Source: Euphorbia lathyris | Lineage: Eukaryota; Streptophyta; Magnoliopsida; Malpighiales; Euphorbiaceae | Assembly: GCF_963576675.1 (NCBI RefSeq) | Contig: NC_088918.1 | Span: forward strand, 69,923,501 to 69,987,500 | Length of the DNA stretch: 64,000 bases | Direction: 5' to 3' | Shown here: piece by piece, positions 11,813 through 24,284 of the stretch | Layout of the letters: the number at the start of each line of letters is the position of its first letter | Numbering within the stretch: the first letter of the stretch is position 1 | Made by a program: the position numbers and the translations under genes | The notes under the pieces: model-generated | The model's input: only the letters and a program-made list of their open reading frames with translations | What the model was told of the DNA's origin: nothing | Databases searched by the model: none

Positions 11813-13007
11813 ATGGAAAGTAGCTTGTCGCGATTAACGATCGAAGAGGAGAATGAAAAACTCGAACTGGACCTGCCACCAACGATGGAAATAGAGGAGG
11901 AGGAGGGGCTGCGCTGGGTTGGGAGATTCGTAGCAGACAAACCTCTCAACTATCAGGTCATGAAGAATAGGTTAGCCACCCTATGGCGTCCCGGTAGAGG
12001 AGTGAATATACAGGAATTGAGCCCAAACCTATATTCGATTGAATTTTTCCACCGTGTTGATCGGGACAGAGTAATTGCTGGGGGGCCATGGACATTCGAC
12101 AATTATCCTTTGCTGATGAATGAATGGCCCGAGGATTCAAAACCAGAACTGATAGAGCTGGTGCAAATGCCAATTTGGGTACAGATTCACGATCTTCCAT
12201 TAGGGGCAATGTCAGAAGCAATTGGGAAGCAATTGGGAGGTTTCTTAGGAACGTTCCTGGAGTATGATTCAAAAAACAACACAGGGGCCAGGAAAGCTTA
12301 TATGAAGATAAGAGTGGCCATCGATGTGTGCAAACCGTTGAAACGTTTCAAGAAGATTGCAAGGGGTAAAGACGTGTGCTCCATTGTTGTATTTAAATAT
12401 GAACGTCTTGGGATGTTTTGTTACTTGTGTGGATTATTGGGGCATTCAGATAAGTATTGTGAGCTGTTATTTGAGGGAACCAGAGATGATGGGGAAAGGG
12501 AATGGGGGGAGTGGCTCAAAGCACCAATAAAGAGGGGAGGGGATCAGAGCGGGGCTAGGTGGTTAAGGGAGGGACGGGAGGGAGAATGGGAAAGCAAACC
12601 TATGTACGGGATCATAAAAAAGGGGGGGTGTGAGGGGGCCATTGTTGAGGGATATATCAAATGTTCAGGGTAAAGGAGGGAGGAGTAGGAGGGAGGAAAG
12701 TTTTAAGGAGCCGGAGGTGATAATCTCAGCCGCGACGGGTCCACAGTTGAAAATCCCGTGTGGGGAGGAAGGGACAAATGATAGTAAGGGGAGAGAAGGA
12801 GAAGTGGAAGAGCAAATACAGGATGAAGAGGAGGACGAAATTGAACTGTTAGAAGCAAAGAAGCGTAGAAGGGAGGAGAGTGGCAATAAGGGTAAAGGAA
12901 AAGATATACAAATGGCGGAGAACATTTCTGTTTCCCAAGGGGATGAGAATTGTTCTGTTTTCTCTGAATCGGCGAGCCCCAAGGATGAGGGCCGCCGGGT
13001 GTTATGA
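11813..13007 (+). pseudogene. LINE ORF1 (DUF4283 / CCHC-type RNA-binding protein), frameshifted
   Basis: The N-terminal part holds the plant LINE ORF1 domain DUF4283 ('LATLWRPGRGV', 'GGPWTFDNYPLL', 'PIWVQIHDLP'). It is followed by a CCHC knuckle ('CYLCGLLGHSDKYC'). Known ORF1 proteins bind the element RNA. The Met at 11813 is preferred over 11741 because the preceding residues do not look like the family start, though the frame is open from 11741. This frame ends at 12673, while a Lys/Glu-rich tail continues in another frame from about 12630 to 13007. A frameshift around the G-runs at 12610-12660 explains it. Confidence 0.75.
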
Positions 13008-16000
13008 ATCTATTAGTTTGGAACTGTCGTGGCCTGGGAAACCACTGGGCAGTTCGTGTACTGAAAGAAACAGTAAAATCCCAAGGGTCGGATCTGATTT
13101 TCCTCATGGAAACGTTGGTGGAGGAAAACAGGATAACAAGTATTGGACAAATGTTACAGTTTGAAGGTAGTTTAGCAGTGAACAGACGAGGTAGAAGTGG
13201 AGGGCTTGCACTGTTTTGGAGGTCAGGGTTGACGGTAACGCTCCAAAGTTACTCTGATCATCACATTGATGTGTTGATTACTAACACTGATGCGACACAG
13301 TGGAAGTTTGTAGGTTTCTATGGCTATGCAGAGCGAAATAGACAGGGAGAGTCTTGGGCTCTACTACGGACCTTGGCAACATCTTTGACAGTTCCGTGTT
13401 TGGTGATGGGCGACTTTAACTGTATTCTGCAGGAAGAGGAAAAGGAAGGTGGAGCTGTATATCCTCCTAATTTAATGAGAGAATTTTCATCTGCAATCAG
13501 AGATTGCGAGTTACATGAGCTCAGAATGTAGGGCAATAGGTATACCTGGGAAAGAGGTAGAAATACTGACAGCTGTGTCAGAGAGAAGCTAGACAGAGGT
13601 TTCGCATCAGAAAGCTGGTTAGAGATGTATTCAGATTACAGCTTACAGAATAGAGTCGTGGTGTATTCGGATCATAATACCTTGTGTCTGCAGTTAATCC
13701 GGAAGGAGAGAGTTAGCAGGCGGAAAAGGTTCAGATTCGAGTCGATGTGGACGAAAGAACATGAATTCCTTAAAAAGGTTCAGGATCATTGGAAGCAAAG
13801 CAAGGAAGCAACTGTAATTAGCAAACTTGATAGTTGCACACGCATAATGGATAGCTGGGGCAGAAATTTCAACACAAAATTCAGCCAGCGGATTGAGAAG
13901 TGGAAAAGAATGATGGAGCAAGCCTATGATAGAACTGACCCAAATTCTATAGCACAATACTATCTAGCAAAGCGAAAGTTGAACGAAGTGCTTGAACAGG
14001 AAGACACATACTGGAGACAAAGAGCAAAAATGTACTGGATTAAAGATGGGGACAGAAACACAATTCTTTCATGCAAGTGTGAAGAGTCGAAAAAAGCAGA
14101 ACTTCATAGCCGGCCTAGCTACGGAATCAGGTCAGTATATTGATAACAATGTTGATCTATTGATTCATGTGAGGGATTATTTTACTACTGTTTTCTCTCC
14201 ATCTTCTTCTATTTCTTCTCAAACTCTGGAAGTGGTTCCTGTGTTAGTAGAGGCGGATATGAATGAGGTCCTAACAGCCCCGTTCACAATGGAGGAATTT
14301 ACAGCTGCTGTATTTTCTATGCATCCTGACAAATCTCCAGGACCAGATGGGCTTAACCCGAAGTTTTTTCAGTAATTTTGGGATGTGATTGGGAAGGAGG
14401 TGACAATTGGGTGTATTGAGTGGTTGGAGAGGAACGAGTTCCCGGAAAGACTGAACGATACGGTAATTGTATTAATTCCAAAATGCAATTCACCGGGATC
14501 CCTCAAGGAATTCAGACCAATCTCCTTATGCAATGTTTTGTACAAAGTAATTGCTAAGGTCCTCGCCAATAGGCTTAAGGGTATATTGCCAAAGATAATC
14601 AGTGATACTCAGTCCGCTTTTGTGCCAGGCAGATCCATCATTGATAGCGTTCAGGTGGCCTTTGAAACAATACACTATATGAAGAGGCACAACAGGGGAG
14701 ATGTAGGTGAAGTGGCCTTGAAGATTGATATTAGTAAGGCTTATGACAGGGTTGACTGGAGCTTCCTGGAGAAAGTGATGAGTAGAATGGGTTTTGAGGA
14801 GAAGTGGATAAATTGGATAATGTGGTGTGTCACAAGGGTAAAATATAAGGTTTCCGTGAATAATGAGTTAACTGAGACAATTATCCCGGGTAGAGGATTA
14901 CGTCAGGGAGACCCCCTATCTCCCTACTTATTCATTATCTGTGCTGAAGTTTTATCCAGGCTAATATCACAGGCTGAGCGGGACAATAGTATAACAGGAT
15001 GCAAAGTGTGCAGAAGAGCTCCGGCAATCACTCATTTATTTTTCGCTGATGATAGCTTCTTATTCTTTGGTGCTACGGACTCCCAAACGAGGAAAATGCT
15101 GGATCTTTTGAATGAATACGAGCAGGCATCAGGCCAAGCAGTGAATTTAAGTAAATCTGGGATATACTTTAGTTCGAATGTTAAAGAAGAAGTCAGACGA
15201 AGCATAAGGGACATTTTGAAGGTAAGCAACCCGCTTGATACTGGACGGTATTTAGGGCTGCCTTCGCTGATTGGGAGATCCAAAAGGCGTATATTCACAT
15301 TTCTGATTGACCGGTTAAGGAGAAAGTTTGGAGCTTGGGGACACAGGTTCTTATCTAGTGCTGGTAAGGAAGTATTAATCAAATCGGTTGCTCAAGCATT
15401 GCCAACATTTTGCATGAGTACTTTCCTTCTCCCTATTTCAGTTTGTGAGGACCTACAAAAAATAATGAACTCGTTCTGGTGGGGTTCAAAACCGGATGGC
15501 AAAAGAGGATTGCATTGGTTCGATTAGGCGAAGTTGTGCTATAGCAAGGAACAGGGAGGCCTTGGGTTTCGGGACCTCCGTATGTTCAACCTCGCACTTT
15601 TAGCAAAACAGGGATGGAAATTAATTCGCTCGTCGGATACATTGGTGGGTAAGGTGTTTAAAGCTAAATATTTCCCTGACGAATCAATACTGACGGCTAA
15701 GCTTGGAAAAAATCTGAGTGCAATCTGGCGTAGTATCTGGAATGGTATAGATATTTTGAAGAAGGGGATGCGCTGGAAAGTGGGGACGGGCAGTAAGATA
15801 AGGGTCTGGGATGATCCCTGGGTCCCTAACTTATTGAATTTCCGCATCAACTCCTACTGCGTCCCAGGCATGGAAGACATGAGAGTGTCAGATTTGATCA
15901 GAGAGGACGCACGGGCCTGGGACAATGAAAAAGTGAGGGGCTGTTTTTGTGAAGAGGAAGCAGCAGCTATTTTGGCTATCATTCTCCCTTACAGAGAGAT

Positions 16001-17081
16001 TGAGGATGAGTGGGTATGGAGCTGGTCGAAGGAAGCAATTTACACCGTTAAGTCGGGATACAAAGTGGCCATGGAAGGTAGAAGTGGGGAAGTGGAGTCG
16101 GAGGGGTGGAGGAAATTGTGGAATTTACTGATACCTCCTAAGATGAAAAATTTCCTGTGGCGTATAAATCGTCGATGCCTCCCAACGCGTAACCGACTTG
16201 GAAGAAGGGGGGTCAATATTACTGACGTTTGTCCATTTTGCAGGTCTGAACCAGAAACGGAGGAGCACCTTTTCTTTCAATGTATTTCAGCAAAAGAAAC
16301 GTGGCGAGAGATGGGAAGCAATACCCCGAACCTGCACAATGCGGATACAGCGGACTGGTTACTCGCACAATTAGCGAACTTGACAGTTGACAGTATGGTG
16401 CGTGTTATTATCAGTCTACAAGTCATATGGAAGAGGCAGAACTAACTGATATGGACGGACAATGTTCAGACAATACAACAATGCTGCAGAATTGTGCGTG
16501 AAAGTTTCAATGATTGGCGAGCTTTCCGGACGAGCTGTTCGAACATCCCCGCCAGCATTGTTAGATACAACAGCAGCAGCGGCACCCCCTGGCAGCGACC
16601 ACAACAAGGCTTCGTCAAGTGCAATGTAGACGGAGCGATATTTAAAGACGAAGGAACAAGAGGAATGGGAGCGGTGGTACGAGATGATCAAGGGAATTTT
16701 GTTTGCTGCAGCAGCAGCGTTATAGGGGTTGTAAAAGAACCAAAAATCATCGAGGCCCTCGCAATCAGAACAAGTATATTATGGATGGCGGGAATGGGAT
16801 ACACTCAGGTTTAGTTCGAATCAGATGCCAAAACCGTGGTCGATCATATCAAATCATCCAGGTTTGATCTATCCGAGTTTGGGTTATTAATACGAGATTG
16901 TGTCTCTATTCTTAGTTGCTATCCGGGTTTTAAAATTTCATTTAGTCATCGAATAGCGAATGGTGCTGCTCATGCTACGGCTAGGCAAGCCCGTTCCATT
17001 GCTAGCGATTTTTGTTCTTCTTCTGTGCCACATTGGCTCATAGATGCTATTATTAAGGACGGTATTATGCCGGTTTCATAA
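13004..17081 (+). pseudogene. LINE ORF2 (endonuclease, reverse transcriptase, RNase H), multiple stops
   Basis: Domains in order: an apurinic-type endonuclease ('LLVWNCRGLGN', 'VMGDFNCIL'), a reverse transcriptase ('FRPISLCNVLYKVIAKVLANR' region, 'GDPLSPYLF', 'FADDSFLFF'), a Cys/His region ('CPFCRSEPETEEHLFFQC'), and an RNase H at the C-terminus ('NVDGAIF', 'ESDAKTV'). In-frame stops lie at 13529, 14373, 15525, 16443 and 16812. A one-base loss near 14060 shifts the frame. The ATG overlaps the ORF1 stop as ATGA (13004-13007), suggesting coupled translation in the live ancestor. Confidence 0.85.
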
Positions 17082-17204
17082 ATAAAGTCATCTTTCTGTT
17101 CAAAAAAAAAACAATAGTTCAATATAATTTTCCCAAAACACTAATAATTAAACAACTAATGACAATACAACTATTAGCTAACAACTGAACCTAACATGCC
17201 CTTA

Positions 17205-17484
17205 ATTTATATGCGAATAAGTCTGAATCGGGTTAGGCTAAACCTCAAATATACATTATTCAAGTCAACCTGTAAAAAACGAGTTTGGACGGGCTTGATC
17301 AACTAACATCAACATGTCTATGTATAATTCGAATTTGTTATATGAATGTTGCATCTTTATGTAAAGCCCAGCAAAAACAAAGGAAAGAGAAGCGAAACAT
17401 AGATTTATTAGATCTGCTGTTCAGAGGTTTCCCCACATTGATTTTCATACCCTTCAATTTCCGAACCCTAAAATCAGATCCACG
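17205..17484 (+). other. Upstream region of PPR copy B
   Basis: Colinear in part with 21777-21989 upstream of copy C ('tgcatctttatg', 'aaaggaaagaga', 'cagatccacgatgcta'). This is presumably the inherited promoter and 5' UTR. No separate gene. Confidence 0.5.
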
Positions 17485-18144
17485 ATGCTAAAGTGGAGCA
17501 GCAGACGCCTTCGCACTTCGTTTTCATCTCATCATCATCATCAGGTAATTCCTATTTCTGCAAATTCATTTTCTCATCATCAAATTCATACTCCAGCAAA
17601 AGTGAGAGGAGCTCCAACCCAATACAACTTTCATGATGTCATGTCTTCCTTCAATCATATGCTTCGTTTGAATCCATCCCCTTCTATCATTCAATTCAAC
17701 AAATTGTTATCTGCACTAGTTAGAATGAAGCATTTCCAGGCTGTCCTTTCTTTCTCCAAGCAGATGGAGTTTGTGGGAATTTCACCTGATGTTTATACTG
17801 CTAATATTTTGATCAATTGCTTTTGCCATTTACACCGGGTCGATTTTGGATTTTCTGTTTTAGGGAAAATGTTCAAACTTGGTTTGGAGCCTGACATCAT
17901 AACCTTTAACACTTTGATTAATGGTTTATGTATACAAGCTAACCTTGTTGAAGCAGTAGATTGTTTTGACAAGATAATCGCCATAGGGTATCAACCTGAT
18001 GTAAAGACGTATACCGTCATTGTTAATTCTCTGTCTAAAATGGGAAAATTCAATGTGGCATTTGGTTTGCTTGAAGAAATGGCTAGGAGAGGTTGTGAGC
18101 CTAATCTGGTGACATACAGTTCTTGTGATCATAAAATTGAATAG
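17485..18144 (+). pseudogene. RFL-type PPR gene, copy B, 3' truncated
   Basis: The 219-codon frame is near-identical to the start of copies A and C. It keeps the N-terminal extension (four His, 'HHQIHTPAK') and PPR motifs 1-4. It breaks off just after 'PNLVTYSS' of motif 5. The sequence then jumps to the downstream-tail repeat (about 18145), so everything equivalent to about 2445-5350 of copy A is missing. About 18 bases at the join match neither side clearly. Four motifs are far fewer than the usual 12-18 of RFL proteins, so this is a broken gene, though a short protein could be made. Confidence 0.85.
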
Positions 18145-20968
18145 GTGAACTTAATTGAACATCAGCTGGTTGAAGATCATACTTATATCTTCTTTTCAAA
18201 TGAATATTGTGATTTTCTACAACATATTGGTATTTGGTTCATAAAATAAATTCTATATATTTAGCATATTGTAATTCTTATTAATAAATATAAAAGAAAA
18301 TAATAAATAAATGAAAAATCGAAAAAATCTTCCCTCTGACACTACTGGTCTCCAGCTCGGCGAGCTGGCCTCCAGAACACGGAAAAGAAGAGAAAAAGAA
18401 AAAGATAAAAAAATGACCCTCTTTTCAGCAGCACCAACATCAATTCCACGGACCATTTGATTGACAAATTTTTCTCAAGGTCGAGTGTTCCAGAAACTAG
18501 ACATCTCGAGGAATCCGTGATGTGCTCATTCATTGACCTAATTTGGGTCTATATAAAGAGAGAAATAAGCTTCGGAAGTTAGAGTGTGGGTCTGCCATAC
18601 CAATATCACTTCAATTGGACATTCGGGGTATCAAACGAATGAATTTTCACACGAGGTCAAGTTTTTCAGAAACTAGACATCTCGGGAAATTTGTGATGTG
18701 TTCGTGGGTCTAATTCGGGTCCATATGCAAGTAGCAATGGGGCTTGGAAGCAAGGCCTATGCCTAAAGAGTTAGTTAAATTTCCACTTTATTGTTGTTCC
18801 CAACATCCTAATTTTGGTTCTAGGCTTTCGTTTTGCTCAATTCTGTGTCTGAAAATTCATTTTATACACGTTTTGGTGTCTCTATTTTTTGTTTCAGCTT
18901 TCAAAATTCTGTTTTTATTATTTAATTTTGTGATAGAAATTGATTTAATCTTGAGTCATCCCTTTTGCTTGACAATTGTTTAGTTTCTCGTCCAATTCCA
19001 ATTCAAAATCACTCGTCAATCCCCGATCCTAAACGTAAAATTGTCCAAGCATTCAATTCGTCCACAGTCATCATCAAATCATCATTGGAAATTCAAGCTC
19101 AAGACGTTCAAATATCTGATCGTTTGTTCAAGTCCCACTCACGTTCGTGGAATCTAATGAAGACATGCCAAGCAAGCAAGCAAGCAAGCAATTGGCTTCG
19201 AGTTTGTCATTTCAATTCTATTTGTAGCATTTCAATTCCGTTATTTAATTGTCACATTCCAATTGATGTATCGTTCGTATTTTATTTTATGATTCACATC
19301 TACAATTGATTTATCTATTTATGGATAGACATAAATTGAATTGTAATCGCATTTCAATTCATCATTTTTTTGTAATCAAGCTATTCCTATCAATAAAATT
19401 GACTTTTCCTCAAAATCTGTGTCAATTTTGCACTTTATTTTTTGTAGCTATCGTTGTTCTAATAAAACTTCTGTAGCGGCACTAGGAACCCAAAATGACG
19501 ATTTTCTTTGCCCTTGTATCCATCGTCAGTCATTTTGTTTAAAAGTCAAGTTATACATGCATATTTATTATGTAATTATCTAAATGAATTGGGAATTACT
19601 TCCCTGACACGCCCAGACTCAAATCCACACGTGACAATATTGAGATTGACCACATTTCAAAAATATCGCTAACAATATCTTTAAATTTGTGTCTATATAC
19701 TTTTAATATTTTGTAGAGCATAATTTCAGTTGAGAAACTTTCTTGTAGAAGTTAATTGAACTTCAGCTGGTGGAAGGAAGATCATACATATCTCATCTTC
19801 TCTTCAAATGAATATTGTGATTTTTAGAAACGTGTTATTTTGTTTTCGAGTGTGTGCTATACTTGCATGTCTTAACATGTGCAGGGCAGTTATAGTTTCT
19901 GTAATGAAAAGAAAGGAATAACAGTTATAGTTTCCAGATAGTTACTGCAATGAAAAGACAGTTAAACAGTATATGATGTTATCTATGTCCTTTAAGATTC
20001 AAGTGTTTCAATAATGGCTGCCATTTTCAAGTGCATCATTGTTCGGTCCAACTTGATTTAATTCCAACAATCTATTATTACAGGTTGCTTTCTTGAAAAA
20101 TAGGCGTTATAGAGAAACCAGACCCTAATTGGCGTGTTTGAAGGGGTTTAAAAATTGCCAGAAAATTCCAACAGCCCCAGAGGCGATTTTGGCAGACCAA
20201 AAATATCCCGAGACACATTAAAAACATAGATTTGAGACTTGACTCAACCAAGCATTTATTTATTAAATCAAATAAACTAATGGAATCATAAATCATGCAT
20301 AAAGGATTCCTAACGATGGAACATGGAGTTAAAGAGCTCTGATACTAATGAAGGCTTCAATGGAGAAGCCTAATGGATTTCTCTAACTTTTAAGGGATGG
20401 GTAACGAACCCGGATCTAATCAATAAGTAAACCAACAGCTTTAGACTTACCTCTTGTAGCACAGATCTGTTGAATAACAGCGGAAGTGATTAACATTGGC
20501 TCCATACACCAATCTAGGAGGTTACCACAATAAAGCAGGAATTACCCTTGTTCACGAACTAAGAACAAAACTCAAAGACAAAAGGAGAGAGAAGGAACGC
20601 ATAGGAAAGAGAGAGAGAGAGAGTCTCTATCTTATGTTTCCTTTCTTAGGGTTTTAGCCTCCCTAGCCATAATCTTAATCCTATTTAGATTAGGTTACGA
20701 GCGGGCCATAAATGGATCAGTAAATGAATCAATGTCTGTTTACTTCATTTATCCCTATAATTTTCTTGATCCAATTTCTAAAGTATCACAATCATAAATA
20801 ATTATTGTACAATTTAATCAAAAGTGTACAAATATTTTAAACAATTAAAATCAAAAGTATTCAAAGTCACTTAAATAGTATATAAATAATTTAAAACTAA
20901 ATTTAAAACTAAACACTTTTATGAGATTTATTTTTATCTGTAACCAGTATAGTTACGTGTAACATTAA
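18145..20968. other. Non-coding flank of PPR copy B, colinear with unit A
   Basis: It matches about 5353-5803 plus 7508-9797 of unit A, without the solo-LTR insertion. Two downstream-tail repeats lie at about 18145-18220 and 19750-19822. A short GA-rich run is at about 20610-20625. The open frames are not conserved in unit A, and no gene is supported. Confidence 0.55.
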
Positions 20969-20976
20969 CCGGTATA

Positions 20977-21345
20977 CAGGGCTGAAGCTGGGCCTAGGGC
21001 CCAGGGCTATAGAGGGTCCTTTTTTTTAAGTCTATAAATGTATGGAGTACTTTTTTTTTGTATAACATATATTAATACTATTTAGGTTTTAAAGAGTCGA
21101 AATAATTGACATTTTAGACTTCAAAAAAGAATCTAATTGATTTTTTGAATATAAGCGAAGAGTTAATTTAAAAACATTGTGAAATATCTTTGCGATTCTG
21201 GATAAATAGAAGTATATTTTGGTGAACATAGTAATATGTACCGTACAATTATTACTTTATTAAAACATATTTTAAATTTTTACGTATAAAGGGACTCTTA
21301 TTTCTTGTTTCGCCAAGGGCTCATAAATTTTCTGTACCGGCTTTG
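20977..21345. mobile_element. hAT-like MITE in unit B
   Basis: The copy orthologous to 9806-10180. It starts CAGGGCTGAAGCTGGGCC and ends TACCGGCTTTG. The flanks are CCGGTATA (20969-20976) and CCAGTATA (21346-21353), the same pair as in unit A, showing one ancestral insertion. Confidence 0.7.
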
Positions 21346-21353
21346 CCAGTATA

Positions 21354-21989
21354 ATTAGTTAAGACCGAAGATACTGTTAAACTTGTGACACTGCTGGAAA
21401 TCTTATTAATGCTAATTTTATCTTCAAATTTTTAGCAATTTTCACAATCTATAAAAATTTAACTATTAACAATTTAAAAATTAGAAATAGACTTCGAAGC
21501 TCATAGCTAACGCCATTTACTCAACAAAGCTGGATCATTTTGAATTTGATAATTTAATTGATCAATGTTGAACTCTTTTGTTAGTAACGACGACTTCTTT
21601 ATTGGTTTCATTAACATACTTTTGATGTTATTCAAATTTTTCTTTTGTTATATGTACTAAACTTTTACGGTGCCATGGTTCATTAATTTAGTTCTTGTAA
21701 AAAATAAAAAAAAATATAAATATTTAATTAATCAATGTAAATATAATATAGAGAAGAGTCGAGCTGGACAAACTTAATTTATATTGCATCTTTATGGATA
21801 TAGTGAATGTAAAGCCCGGCAAACACAAAGGAAAGAGAAAAAGAGACCAATTTTAACAAGTTTGCGTCATTGTCGAACTTGCGATTTCTATCTGGAGTTT
21901 CAATCTTTAAGCCATAGATTTAGATCTGCTGTTCAGAGGGTCCCCACCCCCACACCCTTCAATTTCCGAACCCTAAAATCAGATCCACG
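21354..21989. other. End of unit B and upstream region of PPR copy C
   Basis: It contains the empty target TTA (21774-21776) of the insertion seen in unit A. The last 200 bp are the 5' flank of copy C. A 70-codon frame at 21784-21996 overlaps the copy C start and is probably just open 5' UTR. Confidence 0.5.
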
Positions 21990-23257
21990 ATGCTAAGGTC
22001 GAGCAGCAGACGTCTTCGCACTTCGTTTTCATCTCATCATCATCAGGTACTAATTCCTATTTCTGCGAATTCATTTTCTCATCATCAAATTCATACTCCA
22101 GCAAAAGTGAGAGGAGCTACAACCCAATACAACTTTCATGATGTCATGTCTTCCTTCAATCATATGCTTCGTGTGAATCCATCCCCTTCTATCATTCAAT
22201 TCAACAAATTGTTATCTGTCCTAGTTAGAATGAAGCATTTCCAGACTGTCCTTTCTTTCTCCAATCAGATGGAGTTTGTGGGAATTTCGCCTGATATTTG
22301 TACTGCTAATATTTTGATCAATTGCTTTTGCCATTTACACCGGGTCGATTTTGGATTCTCTGTTTTAGGGAAAACGTTCAAACTTGGTTTGAAGCCTAAC
22401 ATCATAACCTTTAACACTCTGATTAATGGTTTATGTATACAAGCTAAAGTTGCTGAAGCAGTAGATTGTTTTGACAAGATAGTCTCCATAGGATATCAAC
22501 CTGATGTACAAACTTATAACATGATTGTCAATTCTCTATCTAAAATGGGAAAATTCAATGTGGCCTTTGGTTTGTTTGAAGAAATGGCTAGGAGAGGTTG
22601 TGAGCCTAATCTGGTGACATACAATTCTTTAATTGATAGTCTTTGCAAGTATGGTCCGGTTAAGGAAGCATTTCACCTATTCTTCAAGATTACAAATGAA
22701 GGAATTTTGCCTGATGTTGTTACCTACAGTTCTTTACTTCACGCTTTATGCTATTCAGGGCAGTGGAAAAAAGCTTCTACATTGTTCAGTGACATGTTGG
22801 ATCAGAACATAGCACCAAATATAGTTACCTTTAGTATACTTGTTGATGAATTATGCAAGAAAGGAATGGTGGATAAGGCTAGATGTGTGGTCGGAACAAT
22901 GATTCAACAAGGTATAGAGCTCAATGTTATCACTTACAGTTCGTTAATAGATGGATTTGGTTTGGAGGGTTGCAACCTGATGTGCAAACATATACTATAA
23001 TGATTAATGGACTTTGTAAAAAAGGATTACTAGATGAAGCATATAATGTGTTCAGGGAAATGAAAGAACATAGCTGCCCACCAAATAGTGTCTCTTACAA
23101 CGTGATTATTCATAGATTTCTACGGCACAAGAATTTGTCCACGGGGATAGAGCTCATACGTGAAATGTGCGAACAAGGCTTTTTTGCGGATAACTCTACA
23201 GTAGCTATAGTAGTTGATCTATCTTGCAAGGACGAAATCATCTTGAAGAATCTGTAA
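21990..23257 (+). pseudogene. RFL-type PPR gene, copy C, internal deletion and frameshift
   Basis: The first frame (21990-23000, 336 codons) has the N-terminal extension with three His and PPR motifs 1-7 plus the start of motif 8. Near 22965 the sequence jumps from motif 8 to motif 13, skipping what corresponds to about 2778-3243 of copy A (about 466 bp). The two joined ends share a short TTGGA. Because 466 is not a multiple of three, the last motifs (13, 14 and the C-terminus, ending 23257) lie in another frame. The C-terminus 'LSCKDE' parallels 'LSCKKG' of copy A. A 336-aa protein could still be made. Confidence 0.85.
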
Positions 23258-24279
23258 TTTGATGACTTACTGAAAGTGGATTTTTTTCTTTTGTTTTAGT
23301 TTATTTAAATTGTTAAAAATAATTTTCATACCACATTTTGTGATGCTCCATCAGTGCTACTGAATTACTTCTTATCATGTTCTTCTTGGAATCGAAAACC
23401 GGAAAGATTTAATTCCTTACTATACTAATGTGATAGTATCTGTATACGCATCATCATGTTTCAATATTATCTCATCTTCTTGATTGTTAAATTTTTTGAT
23501 GTATAGATGCCTAGGATAGGAGAATGTCCTTGAAATTGTATCTGATCTCTTTAGCTTCACTAACTACTTTCCCACTTTGGAGTTCATGTTGATTGTAAAT
23601 GAGCATAAAATCTTGTGTTTAGTATAATAGGCGAACTATTTGAACTGCTTTTAGTCCTTCCTGCCAATTTCAGTTCAGAATGTGTTCTTGGTTACTCAAC
23701 ATCTAGATTCTAGATTGAATGAGTTGTTAAATGTTGTGAATAGGTGAACTTAATTGAACTCCAGCTGGTGGAAGATCATACATATCTCATCTTCTTTTCA
23801 AATGAATATTGTGATTTTCTACAGCTTATGTTCTTCAGAAACGTGTTATTCTGTTTTCGAGTGTCTGTCTTAACATCTGCAGGGCAATTATAGTTTCAGA
23901 CAGTTTCTGCAATGAAATGAAACGAAAGGAATAACAGTTTTTAAGTTCCTGTTTGCTCTGAGTAATTCTAGGGACTACAGGTTCTAGGGACTATGTCCTT
24001 GTAAGATTCTTGAGCTTCAAGTGTTTCAATAATGGCTGCCATTTTGGGTCTGTCTTTAGGATGCTAGTAAGGCTATTTCTTTGATGGAATACTGCCTCAG
24101 AAAGGCTTGAACCCATCATGTTTCTTCCCTATAGAATGCTTTCAACCGCTTTGCTACTGGTTCGCTTAGAATGAACCCTTACTACACTACCGTTGGAGAG
24201 CTTGAAAGCGGCTTACTTGTCAGATAAGGTTTTTTCCCTTTTCTTTTATGTTTACCTCATGATTTTAATGCAGTTGACT
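23258..24279. other. 3' flank of PPR copy C
   Basis: A mosaic of blocks also seen downstream of copies A and B, including the downstream-tail repeat (about 23745-23820). Here it runs directly into 'cagaaacgtgttattctg' without the 3 kb segment present in A and B. No gene is seen. Confidence 0.55.
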
Positions 24280-24284
24280 GTTAT

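Larger units (their letters stand above)
11650..17111 (+). mobile_element. L1-type LINE, nearly full length, inactivated
   Basis: A non-LTR retrotransposon with ORF1, then ORF2 (endonuclease, reverse transcriptase, zinc-binding region, RNase H), ending in an A-run at 17102-17111. It sits inside the PIF/Harbinger-like element. The 5' boundary is approximate because no clean target duplication is visible. The coding sequence carries at least five in-frame stops and two frameshifts, so it cannot move on its own. Confidence 0.85.
10621..17201. mobile_element. PIF/Harbinger-like element carrying nested MULE and LINE
   Basis: The left end is GAGGGTGTTTGTTTCAGC and the right end finishes CTGAACCTAACATGCCC, imperfect inverted repeats. 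TTA flanks both sides (10618-10620 and 17202-17204), as expected for PIF/Harbinger. Unit B has the empty site with one TTA (21774-21776). The element's own sequence is only 10621-10991, about 11573-11650 and about 17112-17201. The rest is a nested Mutator-like element and a LINE. A reverse-oriented relative at 37961-39423 shows how the parts join without the LINE. Confidence 0.8.

Noticed and set aside
18965..19309. 114-codon open frame in unit B
   Set aside because: The orthologous stretch in unit A has a different, shorter frame (7908-8138), so the reading frame is not conserved.
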